A stretch of 64,000 bases of DNA from Pyrenopolyporus hunteri (lineage: Eukaryota; Ascomycota; Sordariomycetes; Xylariales; Hypoxylaceae): assembly GCA_902806595.1 (NCBI GenBank), contig CADCXC010000038.1, forward strand, positions 3,844,001 through 3,908,000, written 5' to 3'. Both the position numbers and the translations under genes were made by a program. Positions 22,535 to 32,993 of the stretch are shown here, piece by piece; the stretch's first letter is position 1, and each line of letters begins with the position of its first letter. The notes beneath the pieces were generated by a model. It had not been told where the DNA came from, did not search any database, and saw only the letters and a list, made by a program, of their open reading frames with translations.

Positions 22535-23741
22535 ATGAATCTATTCGTGTGGAGCAGGCTGAGAACAGCCTCATCTTTCCTTCCCTCAGCGCACCTCCGT
22601 AGAACTTTGTGTTATTCTCGAACGATGGCATCGCGTAGTAGCAATCTTCCAGCGGCCGCAGAAGAGGGGTTCAAAGATGCCGCCTCCTACGACGCATATC
22701 GACCCTCTTACCCGCCAGAGGCAGTCGACAGTTTCCTCACCAAGTTAAAAGTAGCGCAGCAGCCCGGCGCCAAGATCGTAGAGGTTGCCTCGGGTACGGG
22801 CAAGTTCACAGAGCTCCTCGCCCGACGACCAGAGTCCTTCGTTGTCAAGGCGATCGAACCTCATAATGGTATGAGAGAGAAGCTTGCGCAAAAGAACCTG
22901 GCTGGTGTGGAGGTGATCGACGGCAAAGCCGATAAGATGCCGGTTGAGGATGAGTGGGGCGACGCTTGCATCGCGGCTCAAGTGAGTTGATGATTAACTT
23001 CTGTAAGCTCCAGTAGGAGGCTAACATCGAACCTACGTAGGCATTCCATTGGTGAGTTACTCGGTCGAAGCGGAAGCCATATAACCATATTCTGATGCGG
23101 CATATGTGTAAGGTTTGCTACCCTAGAAGCATTGAAAGAGATTCAGCGTGTACTGAAACCAGGCGCCGTGTTTGGCGCTATATGGAATATCGAGGACTGT
23201 AAGCAGCCTATGGAATCCAGCGAATCGGCCAGGTTGGTAAGTAAGGGATTGCTAACCCGCTATCAGACAATAAACCCCGAGGCTGGCAGGCAACTACGAA
23301 GTGGGAGCAGAAAATAAACGATTTCGTCTGGTCGCTGGACGATGGGCTTCCTCGATTCAGGCACCAGGTCGGTAGTTCCCATCTCGCAGCAACCCCTGAG
23401 CATAGCTGACTTTCTCTACCAAGAAATGGAAAGAAGTATTCGATCAGCAATTGCCAACCAACCCCATCCAGGTCATCAAAGACACCTTCACCGACAAGTT
23501 ACCGAGATTTAGCCTTCCACTGGGAGAGGACACCACCAAGTGGACGGTGTGGCTCAGCGAGGAAGCTCTTGCGGCGCGACTCAACACTTTAAGCCAAATC
23601 GCGGTGCTCAAGGGAGAGGAACGGGAAGCTTGGGTCAAGCTTTTCAAGGAGGCCATCCAAGGCGATGATGTGGAAAGGAATGATAAAGGTGAAATCGCAG
23701 TGCATGGTATCACATTCTTTTTCTGGACGGATAGGCTGTAG
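22535..23741 (+). CDS. Class I SAM-dependent methyltransferase
   Basis: Five exons: 22535-22981, 23041-23051, 23113-23198, 23267-23367 and 23424-23741, giving 320 residues. Exon 2 is an 11-nt microexon. The junctions rebuild a continuous family sequence: CIAAQ-AFHW-FATLEALKEI, then IWNIED-YNKPRGW and RFRHQ-KWKEVF. Motif I is EVASGTGKFTELLA near residue 90, followed by the acidic motif II (VKAIEPHNGM) and the motif III segment. The fold matches fungal Crg1/Tmt1-like small-molecule methyltransferases that occur widely in ascomycetes. The substrate is unknown. The N-terminal 30 residues (Arg/Ser-rich, no acidic residues) look like a mitochondrial presequence. An internal ATG at 22625 (MASRSS) would remove it, so dual localisation is possible. 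Confidence 0.88.
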
Positions 23742-24013
23742 AAAATAGCCTCATATGTTATAACGTGTTACGGAGGTAGAGAACGACACTGTTTCGTCGC
23801 ATTAATAACCTATTGGGAGGGTATTTGTATTCATTGAACTGCCAAACTTTCTTCTCATCCAGGTAGTTATGAGAATGAGGTTAGTCCAGGTGTGAGCCTC
23901 TCCTAGTACGATCCCACATCTCATCCCTAGGCCTGGCGGTGCGGATACCAAGGCAGGTAGTAAAGACATCGAAGTCGTAGCTCTGATCAGTAAAGGCTCA
24001 GAACATGTAGTCA
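23742..24013. other. Short intergenic spacer between convergent genes
   Basis: About 270 bp between the methyltransferase stop and the LSM6 stop. It presumably holds both 3' untranslated regions. No gene was seen. Confidence 0.4.
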
Positions 24014-24392
24014 TTAGTCGGCCGAGATATACATAACTTTAGCTGGTGGTTAGTATATGTGGAATATTTATCCGGGTATATAGGGTTAGTTACCATTGTT
24101 ACCTCTAACAAAAGCGTCTCCGTATGTCCTTCGCTTTACGCCATTCACATACTCCTCGGTCTTTTCTAAGGCAATGTTCATGTAGCCATCGACGGATTGC
24201 AGCTCGCCTATAACTATTTGTCAATAATGCCACGCAAACCCTCGCGAAACAGGATGGAGAGTAAACAGACCAACCTTTGTAGACTACGCCGGAGTTCAGT
24301 TTGACAGTGACTGGATTGCCGATGATGTCGGACAAAAACCCGGATGGGTCCTTACCCTCACCCTGGGTAGTGGTCGACGTGCCGTTTTCCAT
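24014..24392 (-). CDS. LSM6: U6 snRNA-associated Sm-like protein LSm6
   Basis: Three exons: 24392-24275, 24207-24094 and 24036-24014, giving 84 residues, right for LSm6. LSm6 is a subunit of the LSm2-8 ring on U6 snRNA and of the cytoplasmic LSm1-7 decapping ring. The Sm1 motif is visible as FLSDIIGNPVTVKLNSGVVYKG joined over intron 1 to ELQSVDGYMNIALE. The Sm2 motif is FVRGNNVMYISAD, split by intron 2 between G of the Val codon and TT. The last coding exon is only 23 nt including the stop. If intron 2 were retained, the reading would stop two codons after NNG and lose the last Sm strand. It is divergent from the SUMO-like gene, with about 665 bp between starts. Confidence 0.93.
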
Positions 24393-25057
24393 GATTATAG
24401 AATTGAAACCGCGATGTGTTTATGTGACTCAATGGATGACGAATAAGGATCGTGGAGGTAAGCTAAATTTAATCAGCAAAATTTAATAACGGAGGCACTT
24501 GTATCGTATAGCACCTAGAGCATGGAATTATAGAAGAATTGATGGAAGCATAAGGTGGAAAGCTTAAGGTCCAGGCGCCATGCAAGATAAGGTTAGGTAC
24601 CTGTTTACCTAGCCCGTCGATTGTCCGGTCCCGCTTCGATAGGGCTAGCCAACCACATACAGGTACAAACAATATGTACGTGATTTAGGTGCTAGTGGGG
24701 TCATTAATCCAGTACCTACCTAGGTAACTGCACGGGCAGTTACCCTTTGAGGCGCCTTCAGCTTTTAACGCGTAAAGAATCGCTCTGGAAACAGCATCTC
24801 GCGTCGTACCACCCCAAGTTTTTATTTTCTATTCTTTTGGCTTTCACATTCACCCCGACCTTCTTTAAATCTCTTTAATCGCGATCTTATTCCCCGACCT
24901 CAACCGACCCCAGCAGATCTTGAGAACATTCGAAAGCATCCGTGAAACCACTTACAAGTCGCATTCATCCGCAACCAACGGATTTTACTCGATCTACCCA
25001 GAGGTACCTAGGTTAGCCTATCAAGTTAATAGCGCAACTCTCTCCTAGTCACCTATA
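24393..25057. promoter_or_regulatory. Divergent promoter region of LSM6 and the SUMO-like gene
   Basis: About 665 bp between two divergently transcribed housekeeping genes. TACCTAGGTA-type motifs sit at about 24710-24727. C/T-rich stretches lie at 24830-24960, on the side of the plus-strand gene. The shared-promoter role is inferred from gene orientation only. Confidence 0.4.
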
Positions 25058-26515
25058 ATGGCGGATCTGGGCCAACCTTCCCCGACAAAGAAAAGGCTCC
25101 CCTTCAAGCGCACAGTCAGGCGCAAATCGAGCGAGGTAGCCGATGACGATGGCCTTTCCCTCTTCAGTCGTTCCGGCGAATTCTTCGAAGAGCAGCAGAG
25201 ACTCGCTAAAGAGAAGGCAGAGAAAGAAAAGGCTAAGGAGGCTAGGAAGGCTGCAAGAGCGGCAGCAAAAGAACAAGAGCTTAGGGAACGAACAGCTCGT
25301 GCGTATAGGGTAGAACGGATTGATCAAGATACGTTTAGCCGTGACCGACAGTCCCCAAAGAAGCGACGACGTACCTCGTTCCCCGACGACGATAACGAGA
25401 ATAAAGACAGTGATAACGACGACATTTTCGGCTATAAGTCTGCGAAGAAACAGGCATCCTCTTCAGCACCTTATACGCCTGATTCGAAGCGCGAAAGTTC
25501 CCTCGTGGCTAGTACGAGGGGATCAGGCGAACAGTCTGCACGCTCTCGAACACGGAGCGCAAACGCAGATGTGATTCCTCTAGATGACGTTGATGACGAT
25601 CCCGTTACTATCAAATCCCCATCCGGGCCCCCTCCGGCCAAGCGTTCCGATGATAAGGCCAAACAGGATATAATTACGCTAGACGATGATGAGAGTGATC
25701 ACCAAGCCGATGTAGTCGAAGAACAAAAGGAGGACAAAGAAGAGGATCCTTCCGAGTACTATATTAGGCAAGCAAGGGAGCGGATGAGAAAAGCCAAAGA
25801 GGAGCGCGAAGCCAGAGAAAGGGAGGGGAGCACAATAGGGGACGACGATCCCATCGTGAAGATCCTTATCCATCCTAATCTGCAGGGAATGCATACATTG
25901 ATGTTCCGCCTCAAATTATCTCAGAAGTTGACTGTGGTCTACCAGACGTGGATAGAACAACAAGTAGCCAAGCACAGCCCTGTGCCACGTTCGATGCTAG
26001 AGACTATGTTCTTCACCTGGAAAGGGAACAAGGTATATCCACACACGACTCTCCAAACCTTAGGCATTAAACCGGAGCGCGACGGGACCCTATACCCGAG
26101 CTGGAAGACAGGCCAAGAGGGATATGATGGACGGGACAAAGTATACTTCGAGGCGTGGACTCAGGAACTCTACGACGACTACCTGAGGGAGAAGGAAAGG
26201 CAACGACTACTCGACCTTGGCGAGTTGATCGACACGGAATTAGATCAGATACGAGAACCAGAGCAGTCGCAAGCCTCGCCGGAGGAGCAGAAGATCCGTA
26301 TACTCTTCAAGACGAAGAATCAACCGCCCGCAAAAGCAACGGTACGTTCTAGCACTACAGCTACACAATTGGTGAAGTTATATCGCCGACTCGCGAATAT
26401 CCCGGAAAATAAGGCTATCGAGCTGCATTGGGACGGCGAGGTCTTAGAGCCGGACACTACGGTGGAAGAGGCGGATATCGGAGATATGGATTCGCTCGAG
26501 GTCCATATTAAGTAA
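25058..26515 (+). CDS. Rad60/Esc2/NIP45-type protein with two SUMO-like domains
   Basis: Intronless, 485 residues. The RENi family carries two C-terminal SUMO-like domains and acts in genome stability and SUMO-dependent repair at stalled forks. The N-terminal 260 residues are charged and disordered, with a Lys/Glu/Ala helix (about 45-80) and a basic block (KKRRRTSF). Two SUMO-interaction-like motifs lie inside acidic runs, VIPLDDVDDD and IITLDDDESD. The first SUMO-like domain begins near residue 267 (IVKILIHPNLQGM, then MFRLKLSQKLTVVYQTW) and ends near LYPSWKTG. The second is residues 411-485 (KIRILFKTK ... IELHWDGEVLEPDTTVEEADI, ending DSLEVHIK). The C-terminus lacks the di-glycine of true SUMO, as expected. 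The 3' end converges with PNO1, 277 bp away. Confidence 0.88.
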   Translation: MADLGQPSPTKKRLPFKRTVRRKSSEVADDDGLSLFSRSGEFFEEQQRLAKEKAEKEKAKEARKAARAAAKEQELRERTARAYRVERIDQDTFSRDRQSPKKRRRTSFPDDDNENKDSDNDDIFGYKSAKKQASSSAPYTPDSKRESSLVASTRGSGEQSARSRTRSANADVIPLDDVDDDPVTIKSPSGPPPAKRSDDKAKQDIITLDDDESDHQADVVEEQKEDKEEDPSEYYIRQARERMRKAKEEREAREREGSTIGDDDPIVKILIHPNLQGMHTLMFRLKLSQKLTVVYQTWIEQQVAKHSPVPRSMLETMFFTWKGNKVYPHTTLQTLGIKPERDGTLYPSWKTGQEGYDGRDKVYFEAWTQELYDDYLREKERQRLLDLGELIDTELDQIREPEQSQASPEEQKIRILFKTKNQPPAKATVRSSTTATQLVKLYRRLANIPENKAIELHWDGEVLEPDTTVEEADIGDMDSLEVHIK

Positions 26516-26792
26516 GAGAGTGGAAGGATCAGTTATGCCTTTGTTGACGAGACATTAGGTCTTAGTCACTGGAATATGATAGGATGATACACGTGCCAAA
26601 TGTTTAAGGAACACCCTTCACAGAGGACCTAATATGTAGCTCACGATACCCCTTATATGCTTAGCCGCTGCCAAGCGACTCTACCAGGAGACGACTTCTC
26701 GCGTCTCATAATCTACGAAATGCAAACAAGACCCGTTTTAACTCCAAACCGGAACTCCGTCCCATGGGATGCGAAAGAAAACTACCTAGACA

Positions 26793-27769
26793 CTAGAACC
26801 TCTCTTTCATCCTCGCGGACACCGTTCGCAGATTGTTGTATACCTTGCCGGGCGGCTTACCCAATATCAGACTCACGATAGATTCGCGGGCTATGTGGAT
26901 ATTTTTGAATCCTGCGTCCCAATATGTTAGCACCGAGACCACGACCTGTAATGTTCCGCCACGAATTTTCGGCTCAAATCCCGTCATCAACTCACCTCCC
27001 AAGATATGAATCTTCGAATCCGCCAGGACAACCCTCGTCCTCGACGCATTCTCGATCGCGAACTTGGTCTTGCCGTCCTTGCCCGCGATGCGGCCGATAG
27101 CGCGGGCCAAGTGATCGCCGGTCAGGGTCTTGACGTCCTTGACCTCGAAGGTCTCGATGTAGAGATCGTCGAGGCGCAGGAGGGCGACGGCGTCGTCGAC
27201 GTCGAAGCCGAGGGCGAAGGCGCGCACGAAGTCCTCGCCCTTCTGCAGCGCGCCGGCGTCGGTCGTGTGCCTCGACGTCCGCAGCTCCACCCGCTTGTGC
27301 TTCACGTTCATGCGCACCTGCAGCTTCAGGTGCTCCACCAGCGGCGGGTAGATCTTGGGCCACGCCCCCTTCAGCGGCGTGAACCGGTGAGGCGGGATCG
27401 TCACCTTGCGCGTCTGGATGTGCGTCGCGGGGTCCTGCGCCGGGGGGAGGTTGGGTTAGATCTAGAATCTCTACGTATGGCCACCGAGAAGCGGGAGAGA
27501 AAATAGCTGAGAATGGAAATGGGGGATGGGAGGGGTGGAACGTAACGTACGAGGTTCTTCACGGGCGCAAAATGCGGCTTGTCTTCCTCGTCTATATCCA
27601 TGCCCTGTTCTCCCGCCAATCTTTCCGGCTGCAGAATCGCGTTGGCATCCTCGGGCAGCTCGTTCATGCCTTCTAGCGCGAAGTCTTCATCTTGTTCCGG
27701 CTCGGGGAGAGAGACGTGAGACGGGGTGGTATCGTCTGCCTGCTTAAGCAGGGCGGTCGGTGCAGGCAT
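26793..27769 (-). CDS. PNO1: Pre-rRNA-processing protein PNO1/Dim2 (KH domain)
   Basis: Three exons: 27769-27551, 27434-26996 and 26911-26793, giving 258 residues. PNO1 is a KH-domain assembly factor of the small ribosomal subunit. It partners with Dim1 dimethylase and Nob1 and works at 18S rRNA 3'-end processing. The N-terminus is acidic and variable. The conserved core starts at TRKVTIPPHRFTPLKGAWPK and includes MNVKHKRVELRTSRHT, ALGFDVDDAVALLRLDDLY, the KH core HLARAIGRIAGKDGKTKFAIEN, and SKIHILGG-FKNIHIARESI across intron 2. It ends PPGKVYNNLRTVSARMKERF, typical for the family. Exon 2 is GC-rich relative to its flanks. It is divergent from the MDM31-family gene. Confidence 0.94.
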
Positions 27770-28486
27770 ATTATCGGATCGGTTGTAGCGTCCAAGTAGG
27801 AATTTCGATTTAGAGTATTGGTGGGCGCGGGAGCGAGATACGAATGGGAATTACTCGGGAGTTCAATTGCGAAACTCGGTATCTTGGTCTTGGAATTCGG
27901 TGATGGTTTTCTAGCGAAGCGCCTGAAAAAAATGGGTGGCCCTCGTTTTTGGTGGGCTAGTTTGCTTATCGATAAGACTTATTTCACGTTGTACCTCCTA
28001 GTGGCGTTATCGGGAACGGCTGGACGGGGAGACGAGGGGTCACGGCTATCTTAGCGCACAATTCCCAATCAATTTAACGTTATCAGTAAGTAACTTATGG
28101 GCGTTAGTGCCTTATGTCCGGGTGGCTAACCACGTTGGGTATAGTAAGCTAGGTACCGGTTCAGATATGTGCTGATGCGCCAATGACGACTTTTCCCTTT
28201 AAGCTCTGGAGCCAAGCAAAATTCTTGGATTTGGTTATTCATGCCTCTTCGTGCCCCATACCTGCTTTTCAACCCTGCATTCTACCACTCTACCTACCAT
28301 TCTACCCCTCGGGTTGTTTGTTGCTGAAAATCAGAAAGCAGAGAGGGTGAACCTCACCCGGGCTGCGTATTCCATTTAAATAGACGCATAGATCTCAACC
28401 GAGTGGTTTGTGTCGCTATCACTACCGTTTCCGGCTGATCTCTTCTTCCAAGTTTCCAGATCATGCTCTCATCATGACCGTACACA
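27770..28486. promoter_or_regulatory. Divergent promoter region of PNO1 and the MDM31-family gene
   Basis: About 715 bp between the two divergent starts. No coding frame is supported. Short TCTACC repeats occur at about 28280-28305. The promoter role is inferred from orientation only. Confidence 0.35.
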
Positions 28487-30858
28487 ATGTCTCCAGCAGC
28501 TAGGTCTACGATCTTAGGCCAAGGGCGTCAGGCCTGGCGATCCGTTTACGAATTAGTCGACGCATTTACTTCCAAGGCGTCTTCCAGGCGGAACCCAATC
28601 AATCGTGTTGATCCACACCAGGCCACTTCTTTTGCTACGATAACAACCCCGCGGTTGCTGAAGCCTCCGTGGTCTTTCCCTCGAATACCACGAGCCTCCG
28701 GTAACAATGTTCGCCGTAGCTTTACATCAAGCGGGCTTCTCCTGCTCAGCCTCGCGTCGCCGTCATCGACGACTTCCGCCGTCACGGTAACATGCTCGGC
28801 CGCTGCGGACTCCGCTGTCCTCGGGAGTGCCGCCCAAGCGTCCAATATTAGCAAGTTGGCGAGGCAAGCATGGACTAGAGATATACACACAACTACGCGG
28901 AGGAGGGTAATGAGGGTTCACCGAAGAACGAAGACGTCTAAGTCTAGCGGCGACAACGGGAACTCGTCTACCTCTCAGCAGAAGACCCGTTCCTCGACGC
29001 ATCCAAGTCCGGATTCAAAGGTTGATGCGAGGCCCAACACGAAGCCCAATGCGAAACCCAATGCAAGTCCCGCCGAAGCGGAGTCGACTTCTGCTTCCAT
29101 GTCCAAGTATTTCCACCTACCTGCGATACCGCATTTGCCGCATCGACCAACAAAAGAGGAGTTCTTGGCTGCCGCCAACGGTTTTTGGGAACGGTTAAAA
29201 GTTCGGTTTAAGTGGTTTTCTATCAGGAGCATGAGACCATGGAATATAGACGAATGGGGTGCTTTTGTCTCTTGGTTTCTTTTCGGCCATCTTGTCTGGA
29301 TCCTCGTTGGCACCACAACATTTTTCTCTCTTGGTATCCTCTTTGTTAATACCGTTTTTGCCCAGGGTACGAACCTTCTTCCCACCCCCTTGAAAGTCTA
29401 CGACTAAGCTAATACATCATAGAAACGCTCGCGAAATGGGTCGGTGATTATTTAACCGAATCCGCTGGAGTAACGGTGGTTTTCGAGTCTGCCATCGTTC
29501 CGAGATGGAAGGACGGGGTTATCTCTTTCAGGAACGTATTTGTATCCCGAAGACCAGGTCAAATTAAATCCTCCGTCAGCAAAGGGTCATCATCCAATGC
29601 TGCCGCGGTTGCTGCCGCCGAGAGAGGGACAGATAAAGAGGTTGTCGAGGTAGATGATGGGAACTATACGCAATTCGACATCACGTTGAACACTGTGAAC
29701 GTCACACTCTCGTTCGTCAAGTGGTGGAATGGCAGAGGCCTACTGAAGGATGTTGAGATCAAAGGCGTCCGGGGGGTAGTGGATAGGACTTCGATAAGGT
29801 GGTCTGGCGAGCCCGCCGATCCCTTATCATACCGCCATGAACATAACCCCGGCGACTTCGAGATCGACTACTTTAAGCTGGAAGACTTACTCGTCACCGT
29901 TCATCAACCAGGCGGATTCCGACCTTTCCCCGTGAGCATTTACTCCTGCGAGCTTCCTCAGCTGAGGAAGCAGTTTCTGTTCTACGACTTTCTATCCGCC
30001 AACCATATGTCCGGATCGTATGACGGGTCGCTGTTCACGATACATCCTCGCCAGATTCATGGAGTTCCTGCCGGCCGGGAGCATATGATGTCAGATCCGT
30101 TAGGGGAGGCGGGTGTTTGGAAGAAGCATAGTCGCCTCAGGATAGACGGTCTCAGGATAGACCACCTAAACCGGGGAGTTGATGGTCCCTTCGGATGGAT
30201 TTATGAAGGTAATGTCGACATTGTAGCCGACATAAGGTTCCCGGTCGACGACGACGCCGGTATTACAAAAGTCGTGTCCGAGTTTTACGACCGGCTCGAA
30301 GAAGCGGTCACATCTAACCGATATCTACATATTCTTGACAAGTCGCGCCGGAACGAAAATGTTATATTCAATGATCCGAGCTACATACAGGAGGACGGGG
30401 CTCCCGACAAGACAGAACTACCTACTACACCTGAAGAGCCCACCGACAAGGACTCAGCTCCGGTACCATCGACTCGGGAAGAAGAGCGGCCGCGATACCT
30501 AGTCATGGATCTGCGGATCCACCTCAACGACGTGAAGGCCACGGTGCCCGTCTTCACCTCTAACTTATCATACGTCAACCAAGCGCTGGTGCGGCCCATC
30601 GTGGCGTACATCAACGCGAAACGCACATACATCCCCATCAGCTGCCGGATCGTGAAGCGGGTGTCCGACTTCGACGGGTCCTGGACCATCTACGACTGCG
30701 GGCTCATGGACGACACCTCCGCCGAGATGTACGCCGCCTTCGCCCGCGACGTCGAGGACCAGCAGAGCCGCGTCCGCCGCCTCAAGAAGGTCGGCTTCTG
30801 GACCCTCAGTCTCGCCGTCCACGCTCTATTCATGGGCATGGCCGGGAACGTCATATGA
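28487..30858 (+). CDS. Mdm31/Mdm32-family mitochondrial inner-membrane protein
   Basis: Two exons, 28487-29366 and 29423-30858, giving 771 residues. The phase-1 intron (56 bp, GTACGA...CATAG) falls just after the first membrane segment and joins VNTVFAQ to ETLAKWVGDYL. Mdm31 and Mdm32 span the inner membrane and are needed for mitochondrial shape, nucleoid stability and cardiolipin homeostasis. The N-terminal about 140 residues are Arg/Ser-rich and presequence-like, followed by a low-complexity linker with a repeated KPN motif. A hydrophobic segment is at about 257-293. A large intermembrane-space domain follows (VVFESAIVPRWKDGVISF, FDITLNTVNVTLSFVKWW, HEHNPGDFEIDYFKLEDL, SIYSCELPQLRKQFLFYDFL). 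A second membrane segment closes the C-terminus. Mdm31 versus Mdm32 cannot be settled here. Confidence 0.92.
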
Positions 30859-31797
30859 TCGTATGAAGAAAGAGGCTGGCTTGAAACACGGCCCATTTCT
30901 TCCTCCCCCTACCTACAAACACCCCGCCCCATCTCTGTACATAGAAGGAAAAGAAAAAAGTTTTGACTACGATATGGATTTACGTGATTATATGATGGAT
31001 AAGGGGTATGTATGTGCGCGTGTGGGAAAAAAAAAAAGGGCGTTCCATTCGCGGACATGATTATAGTCGGGCAGGAGGGTATCTATCTATCTACGCACGT
31101 ATGGAGTTGTCACGGCGTTTGGCGTGGTTGCGGCTTTACTTACGGGTACGGATCCGGTCCATACCCGGGCCGTCCCTTAGAGTCGGAAATACCCCCCTTA
31201 GGTAGAAGAAATAAATAAATACGAGAAATCCCAATATAATCTACGCGTAGCAGACGTATGAAAAATCGAGGAAACCCTTAGGTACCTACATAAATTAGTT
31301 ATTCACGTCCGATCCGGATAAACGCGTCGTGTATGTTCAAATTTTCGTAAATTCTCATATCTTCAATCTGCGCCTATGTATTACATACTAGCCCTCGGCA
31401 ACCCCTAGCCCCGGGGCCGCACTCAAGCAGCCAACCGGTCTGACCCAGCAGCCTTATCGCCGGAGCCTACACCACGGCTCGGCTCAACCCAATCCATTAT
31501 CACGACGCGATATCCCCCACGACCATGCTAGGACTAATCCAGGCAGGCCCGATGCGGCTCCGGAGTAACTACCGTTCATCTATCGGCTTCCATCTGCTAG
31601 GCCGTCTGTTGTGACCGATCTCGAATTAAATTATGGCTCTAGCACCTGAGTGGCAGAGAGGAGGGGAGGCAAGGGGGAAGAGGAGCAGCATGATATCGAC
31701 AATCTGTACTAGAAACGCAAATACCAAATGCTGCGAGTCCGAGGGGTATAGGGTCTCGTAACGGAGGTCATGAAGAGACTCGAATTCCCTTCACTCT
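30859..31797. other. Intergenic between convergent genes
   Basis: About 940 bp between the stops of the MDM31-family and eIF3j genes. There is an A-run at 31027-31038 and a short TATCTATCTATC stretch near 31080. No gene is supported. Confidence 0.4.
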
Positions 31798-32993
31798 TCA
31801 CATGAAGTCGTCACTAGGTGGGATGTTAGCGACGGAGGACAAGGCATGACGCTAGGGAAACTTACTCTCCGAAGTCATCGTCGTAGGCACCGATATCCGT
31901 CGTGTTGGCCCGGTTGGTTACCAATGTGGTCTTGGTCTTCTGCGCCTTCGTCTTCTTGCCGCCCTTTTCGGAAGCCTTCTCCTCCTTCATTTTCTCATTG
32001 CTGAGGGCGGTAAGAGAGCTGGCAATCTTCTTGATCTGATCGCTGGGCAGATCCTTGGCTAGCTGCTTGGCAAACTCTTGAAGGAACAGAGAATAATGCG
32101 CCTTCTTGTGATTGCCGCCGATAATTGGCACGAGCGTATTTCGTAGGTTCTCGAACTGTGTCTTTGTCTGCGGGTTGAAGAGCGGGATAGCGCCGAGATC
32201 GACGGTCTTGGTAGGGTCGCTAGCGTCAATAGATACAGCAGAGCCGGCCGTGGTGGCCTTGCGTCCATTGCTGAGGCTGATTCCAGCATCTCCAAACAAA
32301 TCCTCGGCGTGCTTCAGGTCCGATTCTTTCTCCGTACGGCGCATGCGTTCGCGGCGCGCTGACTCGGATTCGTCCTCGGACTCTTCGTCTGACTCGGCTA
32401 GGCGGCGAGCTCGGTCGGCCTTATGTTCGGCTATACGTTGGGCTTTCGACTTCTTGCTGGCAGCAGCTTCGGCCTCGGCCTTTGCCTTTGCCTCAGCAGC
32501 CTTCTTGGCCTTCTCGCGCTCTGCCTCGGAATCCTCGGCAGCATCCCAGGAATCGAGGACCTGGAAGTGATAAGTTAGTAATGACAAAGGCCAACTAAGG
32601 GTAACGCATCGGGTGGGTCCGGCTTACATCGTTATCGCCGTCCTCCTCATCGTCAAACTTGTTGCGACGGATCGCACCGACAGGAGGGGAGGATGGAGGG
32701 GTGCTACCGGACTCATCCTCTTCGTCTTCTATGTGCGGAACAGTGGTTAGCTGATGTCAAGACTAGTCTGGAACCGTCGACGCAGTCGCCGAAGTTACAT
32801 CGCATAAACCGAGATTCCAACGCTTTAATCATCCAGAGATAATAAACACAGATTCATAACATAAAGGGAATGCGCTCCGCGCAATATCCATGCAGTAATA
32901 GCAGCGGCTGAGGTGGCAGCTTTGACGGCGCGCCCTTCTCTAGAGGAGGCATAGAAGGAAGGGAGACTTACCCCACTGCTTTTTGGGAGGCAT
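31798..32993 (-). CDS. HCR1: Translation initiation factor eIF3 subunit j (Hcr1)
   Basis: Four exons: 32993-32972, 32728-32628, 32560-31866 and 31813-31798, giving 277 residues. eIF3j binds the 40S decoding site and takes part in scanning, ribosome recycling and, in yeast, 20S pre-rRNA processing. Exon 1 (22 nt) gives MPPKKQW; exon 2 is acidic (EDEEDESG, FDDEEDGDND). Exon 3 opens VLDSWDAAEDSEAE, then has a long Ala/Lys/Glu helix. The conserved core runs SLFLQEFAKQLAKDLPSDQIKKI and ends in a Lys-rich tail. The last exon is 16 nt and supplies the final DDDFM after a GTAAGT intron, matching the family's acidic C-terminus. If that intron is not removed, the frame stops at once (TAA) after FGE. 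Confidence 0.92.
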
